From positions 310,001-374,000 of the forward strand of contig NZ_JBFAPI010000005.1 in the NCBI RefSeq assembly GCF_040676615.1: DNA of 64,000 bases. The letters run 5' to 3'. The notes beneath the pieces were generated by a model. It was not told where the DNA came from, did not search any database, and was given only the letters and a program-made list of their open reading frames with translations. The translations under genes and the position numbers were made by a program. This DNA is from Asanoa sp040676615 (GTDB lineage: Bacteria > Actinomycetota > Actinomycetes > Mycobacteriales > Micromonosporaceae). Of the stretch, positions 36,420 through 46,700 are shown one piece after another (position 1 is the stretch's first letter; each line of letters starts with the position of its first letter).

Positions 36420-37127
36420 ATGGCCGCCGTGGCAATCGCGGCGTTCAAAGATGTCTGTATGGATGCGACCGAGGCGCTGACCCTGGGCCGGTTCTGGTCG
36501 GCCGCCCTGGGCGGCGAGTTCGTCGACCTGGGCGACAAGTCGGCCCGGGTCGACCACGTCATGCCGGGTGACCAGACGATCTGGATCGACCCGGTGCCCG
36601 AGCCCCGCAGCGGAAAGAACCGCGTCCACCTCGACCTGCGGCTGCCCACCGCCGACCCGGCACCGCTGGTCGCGGCCGGCGCCGTGCTGCTCCGCGAGCC
36701 CGACGACGAGATCAGCTGGTGGGTGCTGGCCGACCCCGACGGCAACGAGTTCTGCGCGTTCGCGCCCCGGCCCGACCACACGCCGGCGGCGACCGAGGTC
36801 TACGAACTCGTGGTCGACTCGGCCAACCCGGCCGCACAGGCGGCGTGGTGGGCGGCGGTCACCGGCGGCTGGGTCGAGACCGGCGACAACGACGTGTCGG
36901 TGGCCGGCGCCGCCGGCTTCCCGTGGGACCACTGGGTGTTCGGCACGGTGCCCGAGCGCAAGACGGCGAAGAACCGGGTGCACTGGGACGTCGACCTCAC
37001 CGGCGAGGACCCGGGCGACCTGGTCGCCTCCGGCGCCCGGATCCTGCGCGAGCCCGACGACCACATTTCCTGGTGGATCATGGCCGATCCCGAGGGCAAC
37101 GAGTTCTGCGCGTTCAAACCGCGCTGA
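36420..37127 (+). CDS. Two-domain VOC (glyoxalase-like) protein
   Basis: The 235-residue protein has two tandem VOC domains. Each ends in nearly the same motif: LREPDDEISWWVLADPDGNE then EFCAFAPR, and LREPDDHISWWIMADPEGNE then EFCAFKPR. The repeat arises from internal duplication. ATG 36420 is used; GTG 36429 is possible, and the 36369 start lacks conserved sequence. Function unknown. Divergent from the ABC genes and 19 bp before the Sir2 gene. Confidence 0.85.
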   Translation: MAAVAIAAFKDVCMDATEALTLGRFWSAALGGEFVDLGDKSARVDHVMPGDQTIWIDPVPEPRSGKNRVHLDLRLPTADPAPLVAAGAVLLREPDDEISWWVLADPDGNEFCAFAPRPDHTPAATEVYELVVDSANPAAQAAWWAAVTGGWVETGDNDVSVAGAAGFPWDHWVFGTVPERKTAKNRVHWDVDLTGEDPGDLVASGARILREPDDHISWWIMADPEGNEFCAFKPR

Positions 37128-37146
37128 GCGCAGGCATCATGGACGG

Positions 37147-38001
37147 GTGCCTGACCCGTTGTCCGCGCTGATCGACCTGGTGGCCGAGGGTGGCGTCGCC
37201 GTGCTGAGCGGCGCCGGCCTGTCCACCGAATCCGGCATTCCCGACTACCGCGGCCCGACCGGGGCGGCGCGGAAGTTCGCGCCGATGACCTACCAGACGT
37301 TCACCCGCGACGCCGCGGCCCGGCAGCGCTACTGGGCCCGCAGCCACGTCGGCTGGCAGGTGATCGGCCGGGCCGCGCCGAACCCCGGTCACCGCGCCGT
37401 CGCCGACCTGCAGCGGGCCGGGCTCGTCTCGGCCATCCTGACCCAGAACGTCGACGGGCTGCACCAGGCCGCCGGCGCCCGCGACGTGGTCGAGTTACAC
37501 GGCAGCATCGACCGGGTGATCTGCCTCGACTGCGGCCAGACCACCGCGCGCACCGCGCTCGACCGCCGCCTGCACGCTGCCAACCCGTCGTTCGGCGCAC
37601 TCGCCGCGGCCGTCAACCCCGACGGTGACGTCGACCTCGACGACGCCTCGGTCGCCGTGTTCCGCGCCGTCGACTGCGGGCGCTGCCAGGTCGGCATGCT
37701 CAAGCCCGACGTGGTCTTCTTCGGCGAGACGGTGCCGGCCGAGCGGGTCGACCTGTGCTTCGCGGCCGTCGGGGGAGCCCGGCTGCTGCTGGTGCTCGGC
37801 TCCTCGTTGACGGTGATGTCGGGGCGCCGGTTCGTGCTGCGCGCGGCCAAGCTGGGCGTGCCGGTCGCGATCGTCAACCAGGGGCCCACCCGCGGCGACG
37901 CGTACGCCGCTCTCAAGGTAGACGCACCGCTGGGCACCGTGCTGCCCGACCTCGCGGCGGCGCTCTCGCTGGCTCAGTCCGGCAGTTCGAACGTGCCGTA
38001 G
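37147..38001 (+). CDS. Sir2-family NAD-dependent protein deacylase
   Basis: The 284-aa sirtuin is read from GTG 37147. Motifs are GAGLSTESGIPDYRGP (NAD binding), TQNVDGLHQ, catalytic H in ELHGSIDRV, zinc cysteine pairs CLDC and CGRC, and VVFFGETVP and GSSLTVMS. It removes acyl groups from lysines using NAD. The very short linker before GAG and the final DAPLGTVLP segment fit class II bacterial sirtuins. Its 3' end overlaps the convergent reductase gene by 28 bp. Confidence 0.93.
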   Translation: MPDPLSALIDLVAEGGVAVLSGAGLSTESGIPDYRGPTGAARKFAPMTYQTFTRDAAARQRYWARSHVGWQVIGRAAPNPGHRAVADLQRAGLVSAILTQNVDGLHQAAGARDVVELHGSIDRVICLDCGQTTARTALDRRLHAANPSFGALAAAVNPDGDVDLDDASVAVFRAVDCGRCQVGMLKPDVVFFGETVPAERVDLCFAAVGGARLLLVLGSSLTVMSGRRFVLRAAKLGVPVAIVNQGPTRGDAYAALKVDAPLGTVLPDLAAALSLAQSGSSNVP

Positions 38002-38591
38002 GTGGCGCGGCCGGTCGGCCGGTAGACGTTGATCAAGACGCCGGTGCCGGTGACCCGGTGGTGCACCAGTTCCAGCCCGGTGGGCAGGCCCATCGCGTCG
38101 AAGAGCCGCATCCCGTCGCCGACCACCACCGGGAAGACCAGCAGTCGGTATTCGTCGATGAGGTCGTGCGACATCAGATACCGGGCCAACTCGCCGCTGC
38201 CGTGCACCTGGAGCTCACCACCCGCGCGCTCCTTGAGCGCGGCGACCGCGTCGGCGACATCGTCGGCGAGCAGCGTGGCCGGCTCCCACGTGACGGCGGC
38301 CAGCGAGCGCGACGCCACATACTTCGGCAGCGCGTTGAGCCGGCCGGCGATCGGATCGTCGGGATCGGTCACCTGCGGCCAGTAGGCCGAGAAGATCTCG
38401 TAGGTCCGGCGCCCCAGCAGGAACGCCTCCGCCCGGTCGAAGACCTCGACCATGAACGCGTTGAGGTCGTCGTCGGCGTACGGGACCAACCAACCACCCC
38501 GGGCAAAGCCGCCGGTGGTGTCCTCGGTCGGGCCGCCCGGCCCCTGCATCACCCCGTCGACCGACAGGAACGTGGTCAGCGTGAGCTCCAT
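37974..38591 (-). CDS. RibD C-terminal/dihydrofolate reductase-like protein
   Basis: The 205-residue protein resembles the YyaP/YwjB and RibD_C group: TLTTFLSVDGVMQGPGG at the start, the LLGRRTYEIFSAYWP helix, ASRSLAAVTWEPATLL, and DEYRLLVFPVVVGDG with the GxG-like end GMRLF. These bind NADPH and reduce uncharacterised pterin- or flavin-like substrates. The 28-bp tail overlap with the Sir2 gene is unusual but both frames are clearly coding. Confidence 0.9.
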   Translation of the reverse strand: MELTLTTFLSVDGVMQGPGGPTEDTTGGFARGGWLVPYADDDLNAFMVEVFDRAEAFLLGRRTYEIFSAYWPQVTDPDDPIAGRLNALPKYVASRSLAAVTWEPATLLADDVADAVAALKERAGGELQVHGSGELARYLMSHDLIDEYRLLVFPVVVGDGMRLFDAMGLPTGLELVHHRVTGTGVLINVYRPTGRATYGTFELPD

Positions 38592-38636
38592 GCCAGGTTT
38601 GCCTCTCCAGCGGTGCGGATGTCGCGCTCTTCGACC

Positions 38637-38714
38637 CTATTCGCAGACCACGCCGTCGTAGTCGGCATCGGGATACCAGCCGTACCCGATGTCGCCGGGC
38701 CGCGGATGGTGCAC
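38637..38714 (-). pseudogene. Short Excalibur-like C-terminal fragment
   Basis: A 25-residue open stretch from GTG 38714 ends WYPDADYDGVVCE then stop, matching the calcium-loop end of Excalibur-type domains (DxDxDGxxCE). Upstream the frame stays open but I find neither a credible start nor a signal peptide. It is most simply the tail of a lost secreted Excalibur protein, or a very short gene of unknown role. Confidence 0.35.
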
Positions 38715-38870
38715 CCAGACAGTCTCTCCGGGCGGTCCACTGTGGCGACCGGCCGGGCGGCCGCGATGAACGTCCCGTGACCGGGACCATAAGGCGGTGG
38801 GACCGGCTGACAGCCGGCGGCATCGGCGTACCGCCGGTCCGGTCCGGCGTTTTGAGGGACAATCCGGGTC

Positions 38871-39614
38871 ATGGGCGACGTTCTGGTGACCGGCGGCACC
38901 GGCAACCTCGGCCGGGTCGTGGTCGCCAAGCTCCGCGACGCCGGCCACGACGTGGTGGTGCTCAGCCGGCGCGCCCAGCCCGGCCACTCGGTCCGCGGCG
39001 ACCTGCGCACCGGCGAGGGCATCCCGGCCGCGGTCGCCGGCGTCGACACGATCCTGCACCTGGCCACCGCACCCCGCGGCGACGCCGAGGCGTGCTCCCG
39101 GCTGATCGCGGCGACCGAGCCCGGCGGCCCGCACCTGGTCTTCACCTCGGTCGTCGGGGTCGACCGGATCCCGCTGCGTTACTACCTGGCGAAGATGGAG
39201 TGCGAGCGGCTGATCCAGACCTCCGGCCTGCCGTTCACCATCCAGCGCGCCACGCAGTTCCACAGCCTGGTGTTCCGGCTGTTCGCCACGCAGCGCCGGC
39301 TGCCCTTGCTGGTCGCGCCCGCATGCGACTTCCAGCCGATCGACGTGCACGACGTCGCGGACCGGCTGATCGAACACGTCGCGGCCGGCCCGCGCGAGCG
39401 GGTGCCCGACATCGGCGGTCCGGAGGTCCGCTCGGCGAACTCGCTGGCACAGTCCTACCTGACCGCGACCGGCCGCCGCCGCAAGATCGTCGGGGTCGGC
39501 CTGCCGGGCCGGATCTTCGGCGGCTTCCGGGCCGGCGCCAACCTGGCGCCCCACCACGCCGAGGGCACGGTCACCTTCGAAGACTTCCTCGACGGACGCC
39601 TGCGACCCCGGTGA
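38871..39614 (+). CDS. NmrA/SDR-like NAD(P)-binding protein
   Basis: The 247-aa atypical SDR has the N-terminal VLVTGGTGNLGRVVVAKL fold, VDTILHLATAPRG, LVFTSVVGVD (active-site serine region) and a YYLAKMECERLIQ helix in place of the classical YxxxK. This matches NmrA-like or complex-I-subunit-like proteins that bind NAD(P) and often act as redox sensors or reductases. Starts at ATG 38871, with 279 bp upstream that hold only the Excalibur fragment. Confidence 0.85.
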   Translation: MGDVLVTGGTGNLGRVVVAKLRDAGHDVVVLSRRAQPGHSVRGDLRTGEGIPAAVAGVDTILHLATAPRGDAEACSRLIAATEPGGPHLVFTSVVGVDRIPLRYYLAKMECERLIQTSGLPFTIQRATQFHSLVFRLFATQRRLPLLVAPACDFQPIDVHDVADRLIEHVAAGPRERVPDIGGPEVRSANSLAQSYLTATGRRRKIVGVGLPGRIFGGFRAGANLAPHHAEGTVTFEDFLDGRLRPR

Positions 39615-39619
39615 GCGTC

Positions 39620-42600
39620 TCAGAAGGTCAGGGCCAGTAGCCCGCGGTCGAGGCCGAGCACCAGCGTCCCCGCGACGGCCGCACAGGCCAGCGCCCGGTG
39701 GTGCACCGGGATCGTGCGCACGCACGAGCCGGTGACCGGATCCCAGAGCCGCACCGTGCGGTCCAGGCTCGCGGAGACGACCAGCTCGCGGCCGCCGCCT
39801 GCCGGCAGCGCGCACACCCCGGTCACCGCCGCGGTGTGCCCGCTCAGCACGTGCCCGGGCCGCCCGTCGCCGGGCTGCCAGAGCCGGACGGTGCGGTCGG
39901 CGCTGCCGGAGACCAGCAGCTCCCAGCCGTCGGCGTTGACCGTGCACAGCGCGTTGACCGCGTCGGTGTGCGCCAGTTGCTGCCAGAGCGTGCTGCCGTC
40001 CTGGTCCCAGAGCCGCACCGTGCCGTCCTTGTCGGCCGAGGCCAGCACCTGCCGGTCGCCGACGATCGCGGTGGTCAGCGCGGTCACCCAGTTGCGGTGG
40101 CCGAGCAGCACGCCGCGCGGGCTGCCGTCGTGCGGATTCCACAGCCGCACGGTCGCGTCGTCGGCGGCGGAGGCCAGCAGCATCCGGCTGCCACCGTCGA
40201 CCGCGCACACCGCGTTGACCCGCTCGTGGTGGTCGGCGAACTCCGGGCCGCGGGAGCCGTCGCGGAGGTCGAACACCCGCACGACATTGTCGTCGCCGGC
40301 GGCCACCACCAGCGGCACGGTCGCGTCCGGCACCGCGCAGACCGCGCTCACCGGCCCCTCGCGGACCAGCAGGCCGACCAGTTCCGTGCCGGTCGCCGGG
40401 TCCCAGAACCGCAGCGTGCCGTCGGCGCCACCGGACACGACCGCGCTGCCGTCGCGCCAGGGCACCCCGCGGACGCTGACCACCGGGCCGAGCCGACCAC
40501 CGTCGAACACCGACTCGGCCTGCCGGGTGACCGGATCCCAGAGCCGCACGGTGCCGTCGTCGCCGGCCGTGGCGAGCAGGTCGCGGTCGCGTACCCGCAG
40601 TGCGCACAACGCCCGGATCCAGCTCACGTCGCCGTGCAGGCTCGGTCGGGGCTCCCCGCTGCGTGCCTCCCACAGGCGCAGCACCCCGGACTCGTCGGTC
40701 GCGGCCAGCAGCACGGTGCCGTCGACCTCGACCGTGCACAGGTCAGTGAGCGGCCCGGCCTGCGGGTCGATCGCACCGAGCAGCCCGCCGGTCAACGGGT
40801 TCCACAGCCGGACCACCCCGTCGTAGCCGGCGGACGCCAGCGCCACCCCGCCGCCGACCCGCACCGCGCACAGTGTGGTCGCCCAGCCGTCGTGTGCCAC
40901 GACCGCGTTCAGGTGCTCGCCGGTCACCGGGTCCCAGAGCGCGATCACGCCTTCGAAACCGGTCGACGCGAGCAGGCCGTGCGGGCCGACCGGCAGGTGG
41001 GTGACGGCCGTGACCCAGCCGCCGAAGCCGGTCAGGGTGTGCACGAGCGTCCCGTCGACGGGATTCCACAGCCGCACCGTGCGGTCGTCGCCCGCGCTGG
41101 CCAGCAGCGTCGGGCCGCCGGGCACCGGCACCGCGCACAGGTTGCGCACCCAACCGGAATGTCCCGACAGGGTACGCAGGTGCGCCCCCGTGCCGGCGTT
41201 CCAGACGATGATCGCGCCGTCGTGCCCGGCCGTAGCCAGCAGCGTGCCCTCGTCGGCCTCGATCGCCCACATCCCGCGGACACAGTCGGTGTGGCCGTCG
41301 AGCACCCGTTCGACCCGGCCGGTCAGCGGGTCCCAGATCCGCACGGTGCCGTCCTCGCCGGCGGAGGCCAGGAAATCGCGGCCATCCAGGGGTACGGAGC
41401 AGACGTCGTACACCGCGTCGGAATGTCCTTCGAGAACGGTGCGCTCCAGCCGTGGCGGCGTGTGCGCCCAGCGTGCCCGGTAGGCGGCGTCGTCGGCCCG
41501 CATCCCGCTGCCCAGGCGGTCGATCCGGTCGACGACCGAGAACAGGGCAGCCCGCTCGGCCGGCGGCGCGTCGGCGGCCAGCGGCGTGCGTTGCAGCAGC
41601 CGCACCCGGGCCCGGCCCTCAGGGGTGTCGGCCGCCTCGGCCGCGACCAGCAGCCGGGCGAGATCGGCGTTGAGCACGTAGGCGTCGTCGTTGAGCAGCG
41701 TGTCGACCAGTCCCGCGCGGGCCGCGTGGCGGGCCAGCGACCGGCGCAGGTAGTCGGGCACCACCGCCCACCCGGTCGCGTGCCCGTGCCGGATCCAGGC
41801 GTACAGCAGGTCGCGCTCGTCGTCGGCCCGGGCGGCGACCGTCGCCCGGGTGGCCAGCAGCGCGTCGCCCAGCGCCTGGTGACACAGGCGGTAGCCGGCC
41901 GGCGTGGTCTCCACCAGGAAGGCGGCGGCCGGGGCGCGGGCGAAGGCGGCCAGGTCGTCGTCGGTCACCCGGCCGCCGAGCGCCTCCACCGCCACCCGCC
42001 AGACCGGCAGCGGCAGCCCCGGAGGCTCGGCGAACGCCAGCGCGGTCAGCGCCAACCGGGCCGAGGCGGCGCCGGCCGGCGAGATGCCCGGCAGGTAGGT
42101 GTCGAGCGCGTGGGCCACCGTCGCGCCGAAGGCGACCGCGCCCGGCTCGACCGGCACGCCGTCGTTGAGCCCGTGCCCGCGCGCGACCAGGCCGGCGACC
42201 AGGAAGTTGCCCTTGGCCAGCGCCGCGATCCGGCGGGCGACCGGGCCGGCGACGGCCAGGTCGCCGTAGGGGTTGCCGGCGCGTTCTTCGCCCGCCTGCC
42301 ACAGCGTGGCCAGGGCGTGGCCGGCCAGGTCGAGTTCGTTGAAATAGTCGGGGGAGTCGAGGTCGACCACCTCGCCACCGAGAGCGGCGACCAGGTCGCC
42401 CTGCTCGTCGGCGGGCCGGGTGCCGACCACCACCCGCACGCCGTGCCCCGCCAGCGGCAGGATCACCTCGGCGATCAGCTCGCGGGCCTCGGCGGGGGTG
42501 ACCGCCTCGTCGACCGCGTCGACCACCAGGTCGAACCGGCCGGCGGCGAGTCGCTCGCGCAGGTGCCGGAGCAGGTCGCCCGGAACGCGCGGGTCCGCGG

Positions 42601-42859
42601 CACCGGCCGCCCGGGCGATCTCGGTCGCGATCTCCAGCGCGTCCTTGCCCCGGGCGCTGACCAGCGTGACCGGGTCGCCGCCGACCTGGCCGAGGACGGC
42701 GGACTTTCCGGCGCCGGGCGCTCCGGTCACCACCAGCGGGCGGCGGTCGGGCGCCGCGCGGTCGAGCCACTCGCCGATGGTCCGCAGGGCGGCGCCGCGG
42801 CCCCGGAAGTGGGTGCCGCGTTCGGTCTCCGCCGCGAGGCTGGTCGGCGCGGCGCTCAT
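39620..42859 (-). CDS. STAND NTPase with about 14 WD40 repeats
   Basis: The 1079-residue protein is read from ATG 42859. Walker A GAPGAGKSAVLG (46-57) and Walker B FDLVVDAVDEA (about 109-119) define the P-loop module, followed by helical winged-like segments to about 460. From about 470 to the end, 13 clear WD40 repeats (each closing VRLWNP, VRIWDP or IALWDP) plus a degenerate last blade suggest two seven-bladed propellers. Such proteins sense a ligand with the propeller and signal through nucleotide-driven oligomerisation. No separate effector domain is visible N-terminally, only about 40 residues. Divergent from the winged-helix/double-ATPase operon across a palindrome. Confidence 0.88.
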   Translation of the reverse strand: MSAAPTSLAAETERGTHFRGRGAALRTIGEWLDRAAPDRRPLVVTGAPGAGKSAVLGQVGGDPVTLVSARGKDALEIATEIARAAGAADPRVPGDLLRHLRERLAAGRFDLVVDAVDEAVTPAEARELIAEVILPLAGHGVRVVVGTRPADEQGDLVAALGGEVVDLDSPDYFNELDLAGHALATLWQAGEERAGNPYGDLAVAGPVARRIAALAKGNFLVAGLVARGHGLNDGVPVEPGAVAFGATVAHALDTYLPGISPAGAASARLALTALAFAEPPGLPLPVWRVAVEALGGRVTDDDLAAFARAPAAAFLVETTPAGYRLCHQALGDALLATRATVAARADDERDLLYAWIRHGHATGWAVVPDYLRRSLARHAARAGLVDTLLNDDAYVLNADLARLLVAAEAADTPEGRARVRLLQRTPLAADAPPAERAALFSVVDRIDRLGSGMRADDAAYRARWAHTPPRLERTVLEGHSDAVYDVCSVPLDGRDFLASAGEDGTVRIWDPLTGRVERVLDGHTDCVRGMWAIEADEGTLLATAGHDGAIIVWNAGTGAHLRTLSGHSGWVRNLCAVPVPGGPTLLASAGDDRTVRLWNPVDGTLVHTLTGFGGWVTAVTHLPVGPHGLLASTGFEGVIALWDPVTGEHLNAVVAHDGWATTLCAVRVGGGVALASAGYDGVVRLWNPLTGGLLGAIDPQAGPLTDLCTVEVDGTVLLAATDESGVLRLWEARSGEPRPSLHGDVSWIRALCALRVRDRDLLATAGDDGTVRLWDPVTRQAESVFDGGRLGPVVSVRGVPWRDGSAVVSGGADGTLRFWDPATGTELVGLLVREGPVSAVCAVPDATVPLVVAAGDDNVVRVFDLRDGSRGPEFADHHERVNAVCAVDGGSRMLLASAADDATVRLWNPHDGSPRGVLLGHRNWVTALTTAIVGDRQVLASADKDGTVRLWDQDGSTLWQQLAHTDAVNALCTVNADGWELLVSGSADRTVRLWQPGDGRPGHVLSGHTAAVTGVCALPAGGGRELVVSASLDRTVRLWDPVTGSCVRTIPVHHRALACAAVAGTLVLGLDRGLLALTF

Positions 42860-42964
42860 GGATCGCAATCGTGCCCGCGCGCGGTTTCCTAGGCAATATC
42901 GGTCCCGCATCTCGTCCGAACGGTTGTCCGGGTGATGCGTGATGGGCAGGCCGAATGGAGATCC

Positions 42965-42988
42965 ATATTCGACAGTGCTGTCGGATAT
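42965..42988. promoter_or_regulatory. Near-perfect 24-bp palindrome (operator candidate)
   Basis: ATATTCGACAG at 42965-42975 and CTGTCGGATAT at 42978-42988 are reverse complements except one base pair, with a TG centre. The site lies in the 225-bp divergent space, 105 bp from the STAND-WD40 start and 96 bp from the winged-helix gene. It could control both transcripts. Confidence 0.55.
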
Positions 42989-43084
42989 CGGAAAACCACC
43001 CGCGCACCTTGCCACCCTCGCCGGCGGCTCGGCAGAATCGGCGACTGCAGGCCCCTTTCCCGGCGACCCCTGAGGAGCATCGGC

Positions 43085-43705
43085 ATGCCCGACGAGAAGC
43101 CGGTCACCTTCGCCATGCAGTGCCTGCTGATCATCCTCATGGCCGAGGCACGCGAGTTGCCCAACGCGCGGATCGCCGATCGGGGCCTCGACCTCAAGAA
43201 GGAATACCGGGACCGGCTGGTGCAGCGCGGTTGGATCACCGCGCGCAAGGCAGGGCGCGGGATCAGCCTCGACCTGACCGAGGCCGGTTGGGCCGAGGCG
43301 ATCGCCCAGTTGGGCGCCGACCCGCCGAAGGGCGCCGGCGCCGGCGGCGCGGCCCTCTACACGGTGCTGGGCCGGCTGCGGGGCTACCTCGACCGGTCCG
43401 ACCTCGCGGCGTCCGACCTGTTCGCGGCCGCGGAGGACGATGACGCCGAGATCGACGTGCGCATTCGCAAGGCGTACGCCGAGATCGCGATGACGCCCGG
43501 CGAGATGGTGTCGCTCGCGGCGCTGCGCCCGCGACTGGCCGGCGCGACCCGGCCCGAGGTCGACGCCGCGCTGGTCGCGCTGAGCAGCGCGCCCGACGTG
43601 CGGATCATCCCGGAGTCCAACCAGAAGACGCTCTCCGACGCGCAGCGCGAGGCCGCCGTCAGCATCGGCAACCAGGACCGGCACCTGATCGCCATCGGCG
43701 TCTGA
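43085..43705 (+). CDS. Winged-helix-like protein paired with double ATPase
   Basis: The 206-aa protein starts at ATG 43085 behind a CTGAGGAGC site. Two parts look like winged helices: residues about 8-65 (QCLLIILMAEARELPNARIA, EYRDRLVQRGWITARKAG) and the last 70 (PGEMVSLAALRPRLAGATRP, SAPDVRIIPESNQKTL, ending GNQDRHLIAIGV). I do not recognise a named family. The gene ends 5 bp before the ATPase gene, so the two form an operon. It may be a DNA-binding or adaptor partner of the ATPase; this is inference from fold pattern and position. Confidence 0.7.
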   Translation: MPDEKPVTFAMQCLLIILMAEARELPNARIADRGLDLKKEYRDRLVQRGWITARKAGRGISLDLTEAGWAEAIAQLGADPPKGAGAGGAALYTVLGRLRGYLDRSDLAASDLFAAAEDDDAEIDVRIRKAYAEIAMTPGEMVSLAALRPRLAGATRPEVDAALVALSSAPDVRIIPESNQKTLSDAQREAAVSIGNQDRHLIAIGV

Positions 43706-43710
43706 AGCGC

Positions 43711-46700
43711 ATGGACGAGGTCGAGCGGCGGGCACTCAAGGCGCTCCGGTTCAACTGGGCGCCGACGCCTGACGACGTGTGGCGGCAGCCGCCGTTTCAC
43801 GTCGAGGAGCTGCACCGCCAGGCGCTCCAGGTGATCCTCGACAGCTTCGACGAGGCCGATCACAGTGCCGACTCCAGCCCGGTCGGTGTCGCCGTGCTCG
43901 GGCAGCGGGGGAGCGGCAAGACCCATCTGCTCGGCTCGGTGCGCCAGCACGTGCAGGCCGGCGGCGGTTATTTCTTCCTGGTCAGCCTGCTGGAGGCGAG
44001 CGCGTTCTGGCGCAGCACGGCGCTGTCGATCCTCGACGGGCTCAACCGGGAGACCGCCGACCAGGAGAGCCAGCTCAAGACGTTCCTGCGCCGGCTGGCC
44101 GACCTGGTCAACGCGCCGCGGGCGCTGCGCCGCGCGGTGATCGGCGAGGCCGAGCTGTCCCGGCCGGTGCTGGACGCGTTCGTCGACCTGCTGCGCAAGC
44201 ACAACCGGCAGGTCGGCATCGAGTGCCAGGACACCGCGCGGGCCCTGGTGCTGCAGGCCGCCGAGAAGCTGGGCGACCAGGACGTCGGCTACGAATACCT
44301 GTGTTCCAACGACGAGCTCGAGCCGGGCCAGCGGGCCGCCTGGGGGATGCGCCGGGCGCGCCGCTCGGCCCAGGAGATCGTGCGCGACATCTCCCGGCTG
44401 CTCGCGTTGACCGGCCCGACCGTGATCGCCGTCGACCAGATCGACCTGCTCATCAACCAGGCGGCCAAGTCGCTGGCGAGCCAGGCCCGGCTCGAGTGGC
44501 GCGAGGCGCTGCTGCTGGAGCAGATCGCCGGCGGCCTGATGTCGCTGCGCGAGACCACCCGGCGCACCCTGTCGGTCGTCGCCTGCCTCGACCTCTCCTG
44601 GGAGCTGGTCAAGACCCAGGCCACCGACACCGTGCAGGACCGGTTCCGCGAGGCCGTGCAGCTCAAGCAGATCCCGACCGCCGAGCTGGGCCGCGAGCTG
44701 ATCGCCCGGCGGTTCGTGACGCCGTTCGCCGACCAGGGCTTCACGCCGCCCTACCCGACCTGGCCGGTCCGGCCGCCGGCGTTCGCCGAGGCGGTCCAGT
44801 TCACCCCGCGCGAGCTGCTGCGGGCGATCGACTCACACGTGCGGGCCTGCCTGCGCGACGGCGAGGTGCGCGAACTGCACCGGCTGGTGCACACCGGCGC
44901 CGTCGGGCCCGGTCCCGAGGTTGTCGAGGAGACCTCGGCCGGCGAGCTCTCGGCGATCGACGCCCGGTTCGAGGCGCTGCGGGCGGCTGCCGACCCGGCG
45001 CCGGCGCTCGACGGTGCGACCGAGGACGCGGTCGTGCCGGGCCTGCTCGAAGCCGGGCTGACCGCGTGGATCGGCGCGCGCGAGGGGCTCTACGGCCTCG
45101 ATCCGCAGCCGGGCGCCAAGCCGGCCCTGCACGCGCGGCTGCGGCACAGCCTCGACGAGCGGACCGAAGACGAGGAGCACTGGGCGTTCCGGGCGATCGG
45201 TGCCCGGCACCACACCGCGGCGCTCAACCGGATCCGCAACGCCAGCACCGCGGCCGGCCTGACCGAGGGTGTCGACAAGCGCAAGCTCTTCGTGTTGCGC
45301 AACCTGCCGTGGTCGGGCGGGGCCCGGACCACCGAGGTGATCGAGACGTTCACCCTGGCCGGCGGGCGTACCCTCGCGTTCCCGGAAAGCGACATCGCGA
45401 TCCTGGCGGCGTTGCGGGAGCTGCTCAAGGAGCGCGGCTACGAGACGCTGCGGCCCTGGTTCGTGGCCCGCCGGCCGGCCGACGGCATCGGCTTCCTGCG
45501 CGAGGCACTGTCGGGCGACCGTCCGGTTTCGCCGGAACCGGCGGTCGCGCCGGTCGAGTCGCTCGCCCCGGTCCGGCCTCTCCGACCGGTCGCGCCGGCG
45601 GGCGGCGTACCCCTTGGTGATCTCGATGTCCCGCTCGGTTCGCGCGACGGCCACCCGGTCGGCGTCGGGCTCGAGGCCTTGCGCCGGCACATGGCGATCT
45701 TCGCCGGGTCGGGGTCCGGCAAGACGGTGCTGATCCGGCGGCTCGTCGAGGAGTGCGCGCTGCGCGGCGTGTCGTCGATCGTGCTCGACCCCAACAACGA
45801 CCTGGCGCGGCTCGGTGACCCGTGGCCCGAGCGGCCCGCGCAGTGGGACGACGCCGAGGCCGCGCGGGCCGACGAATACCTGCGCGGCACCGACGTCGTG
45901 GTGTGGACACCGCGACGGTCGGCGGGCCGGCCCCTGAGCTTCCAGCCGCTGCCCGACTTCGGGGCCATCGCCGACGACCCGGACGCGTTCGCCGCCGGCG
46001 TCGACGCCGCGGTGGCGTCCCTCGCGCCGCGGGCCAGGGTCGACGGCGCGACCGCGAAGGCCCGCATCGGCAACGCGGTGCTGCGCGAGGCCCTCACGTC
46101 CTACGCCCGGCTGGGGCGCAGCGACCTGCGGCAGTTCGTCGACTACCTGTCCCGGTTGCCGGATACCGCCAGCCAGCTCGACAACGCACCGCGGATCGCC
46201 AACGAGATCGGCCAACTGCTGCGCGCGACGATGATCGCCGACCCGCTCTTCGGCGGCGACGGCGCCCCGCTCGACCCGGGTGAGCTGCTGCGCCCCGCGC
46301 CTGGCCACCGGGCCCGCATCTCGGTGATCAGCTTCGTCGGCCTGCCCGACGACGAGCAGCGGCAGAGCTTCGTCAACCAACTCCAACTCGCGCTGTTCGC
46401 CTGGATCAAGCGCCATCCCGCCGGCGACCGCCCGCTCGGCGGCCTGTTCGTGATGGACGAGGCGCAGACCCTGGCCCCGTCCGGGGCGATGACCGCGTGC
46501 ACGCAGAGCACGCTGGCGCTGGCGTCGCAGGCCCGGAAGTACGGACTCGGCCTGGTCTTCGCCACCCAGGCGCCGAAGGGCCTGCACAACCGGATCCCGG
46601 GCAACGCCGCGACGCAACTGTTCGGCCTGCTCAACAGCCCGGCCCAGATCGCGGCCGCGCGGGAGATGGCGCGGGCCAAGGGCAGCGACATCGCCGACGT

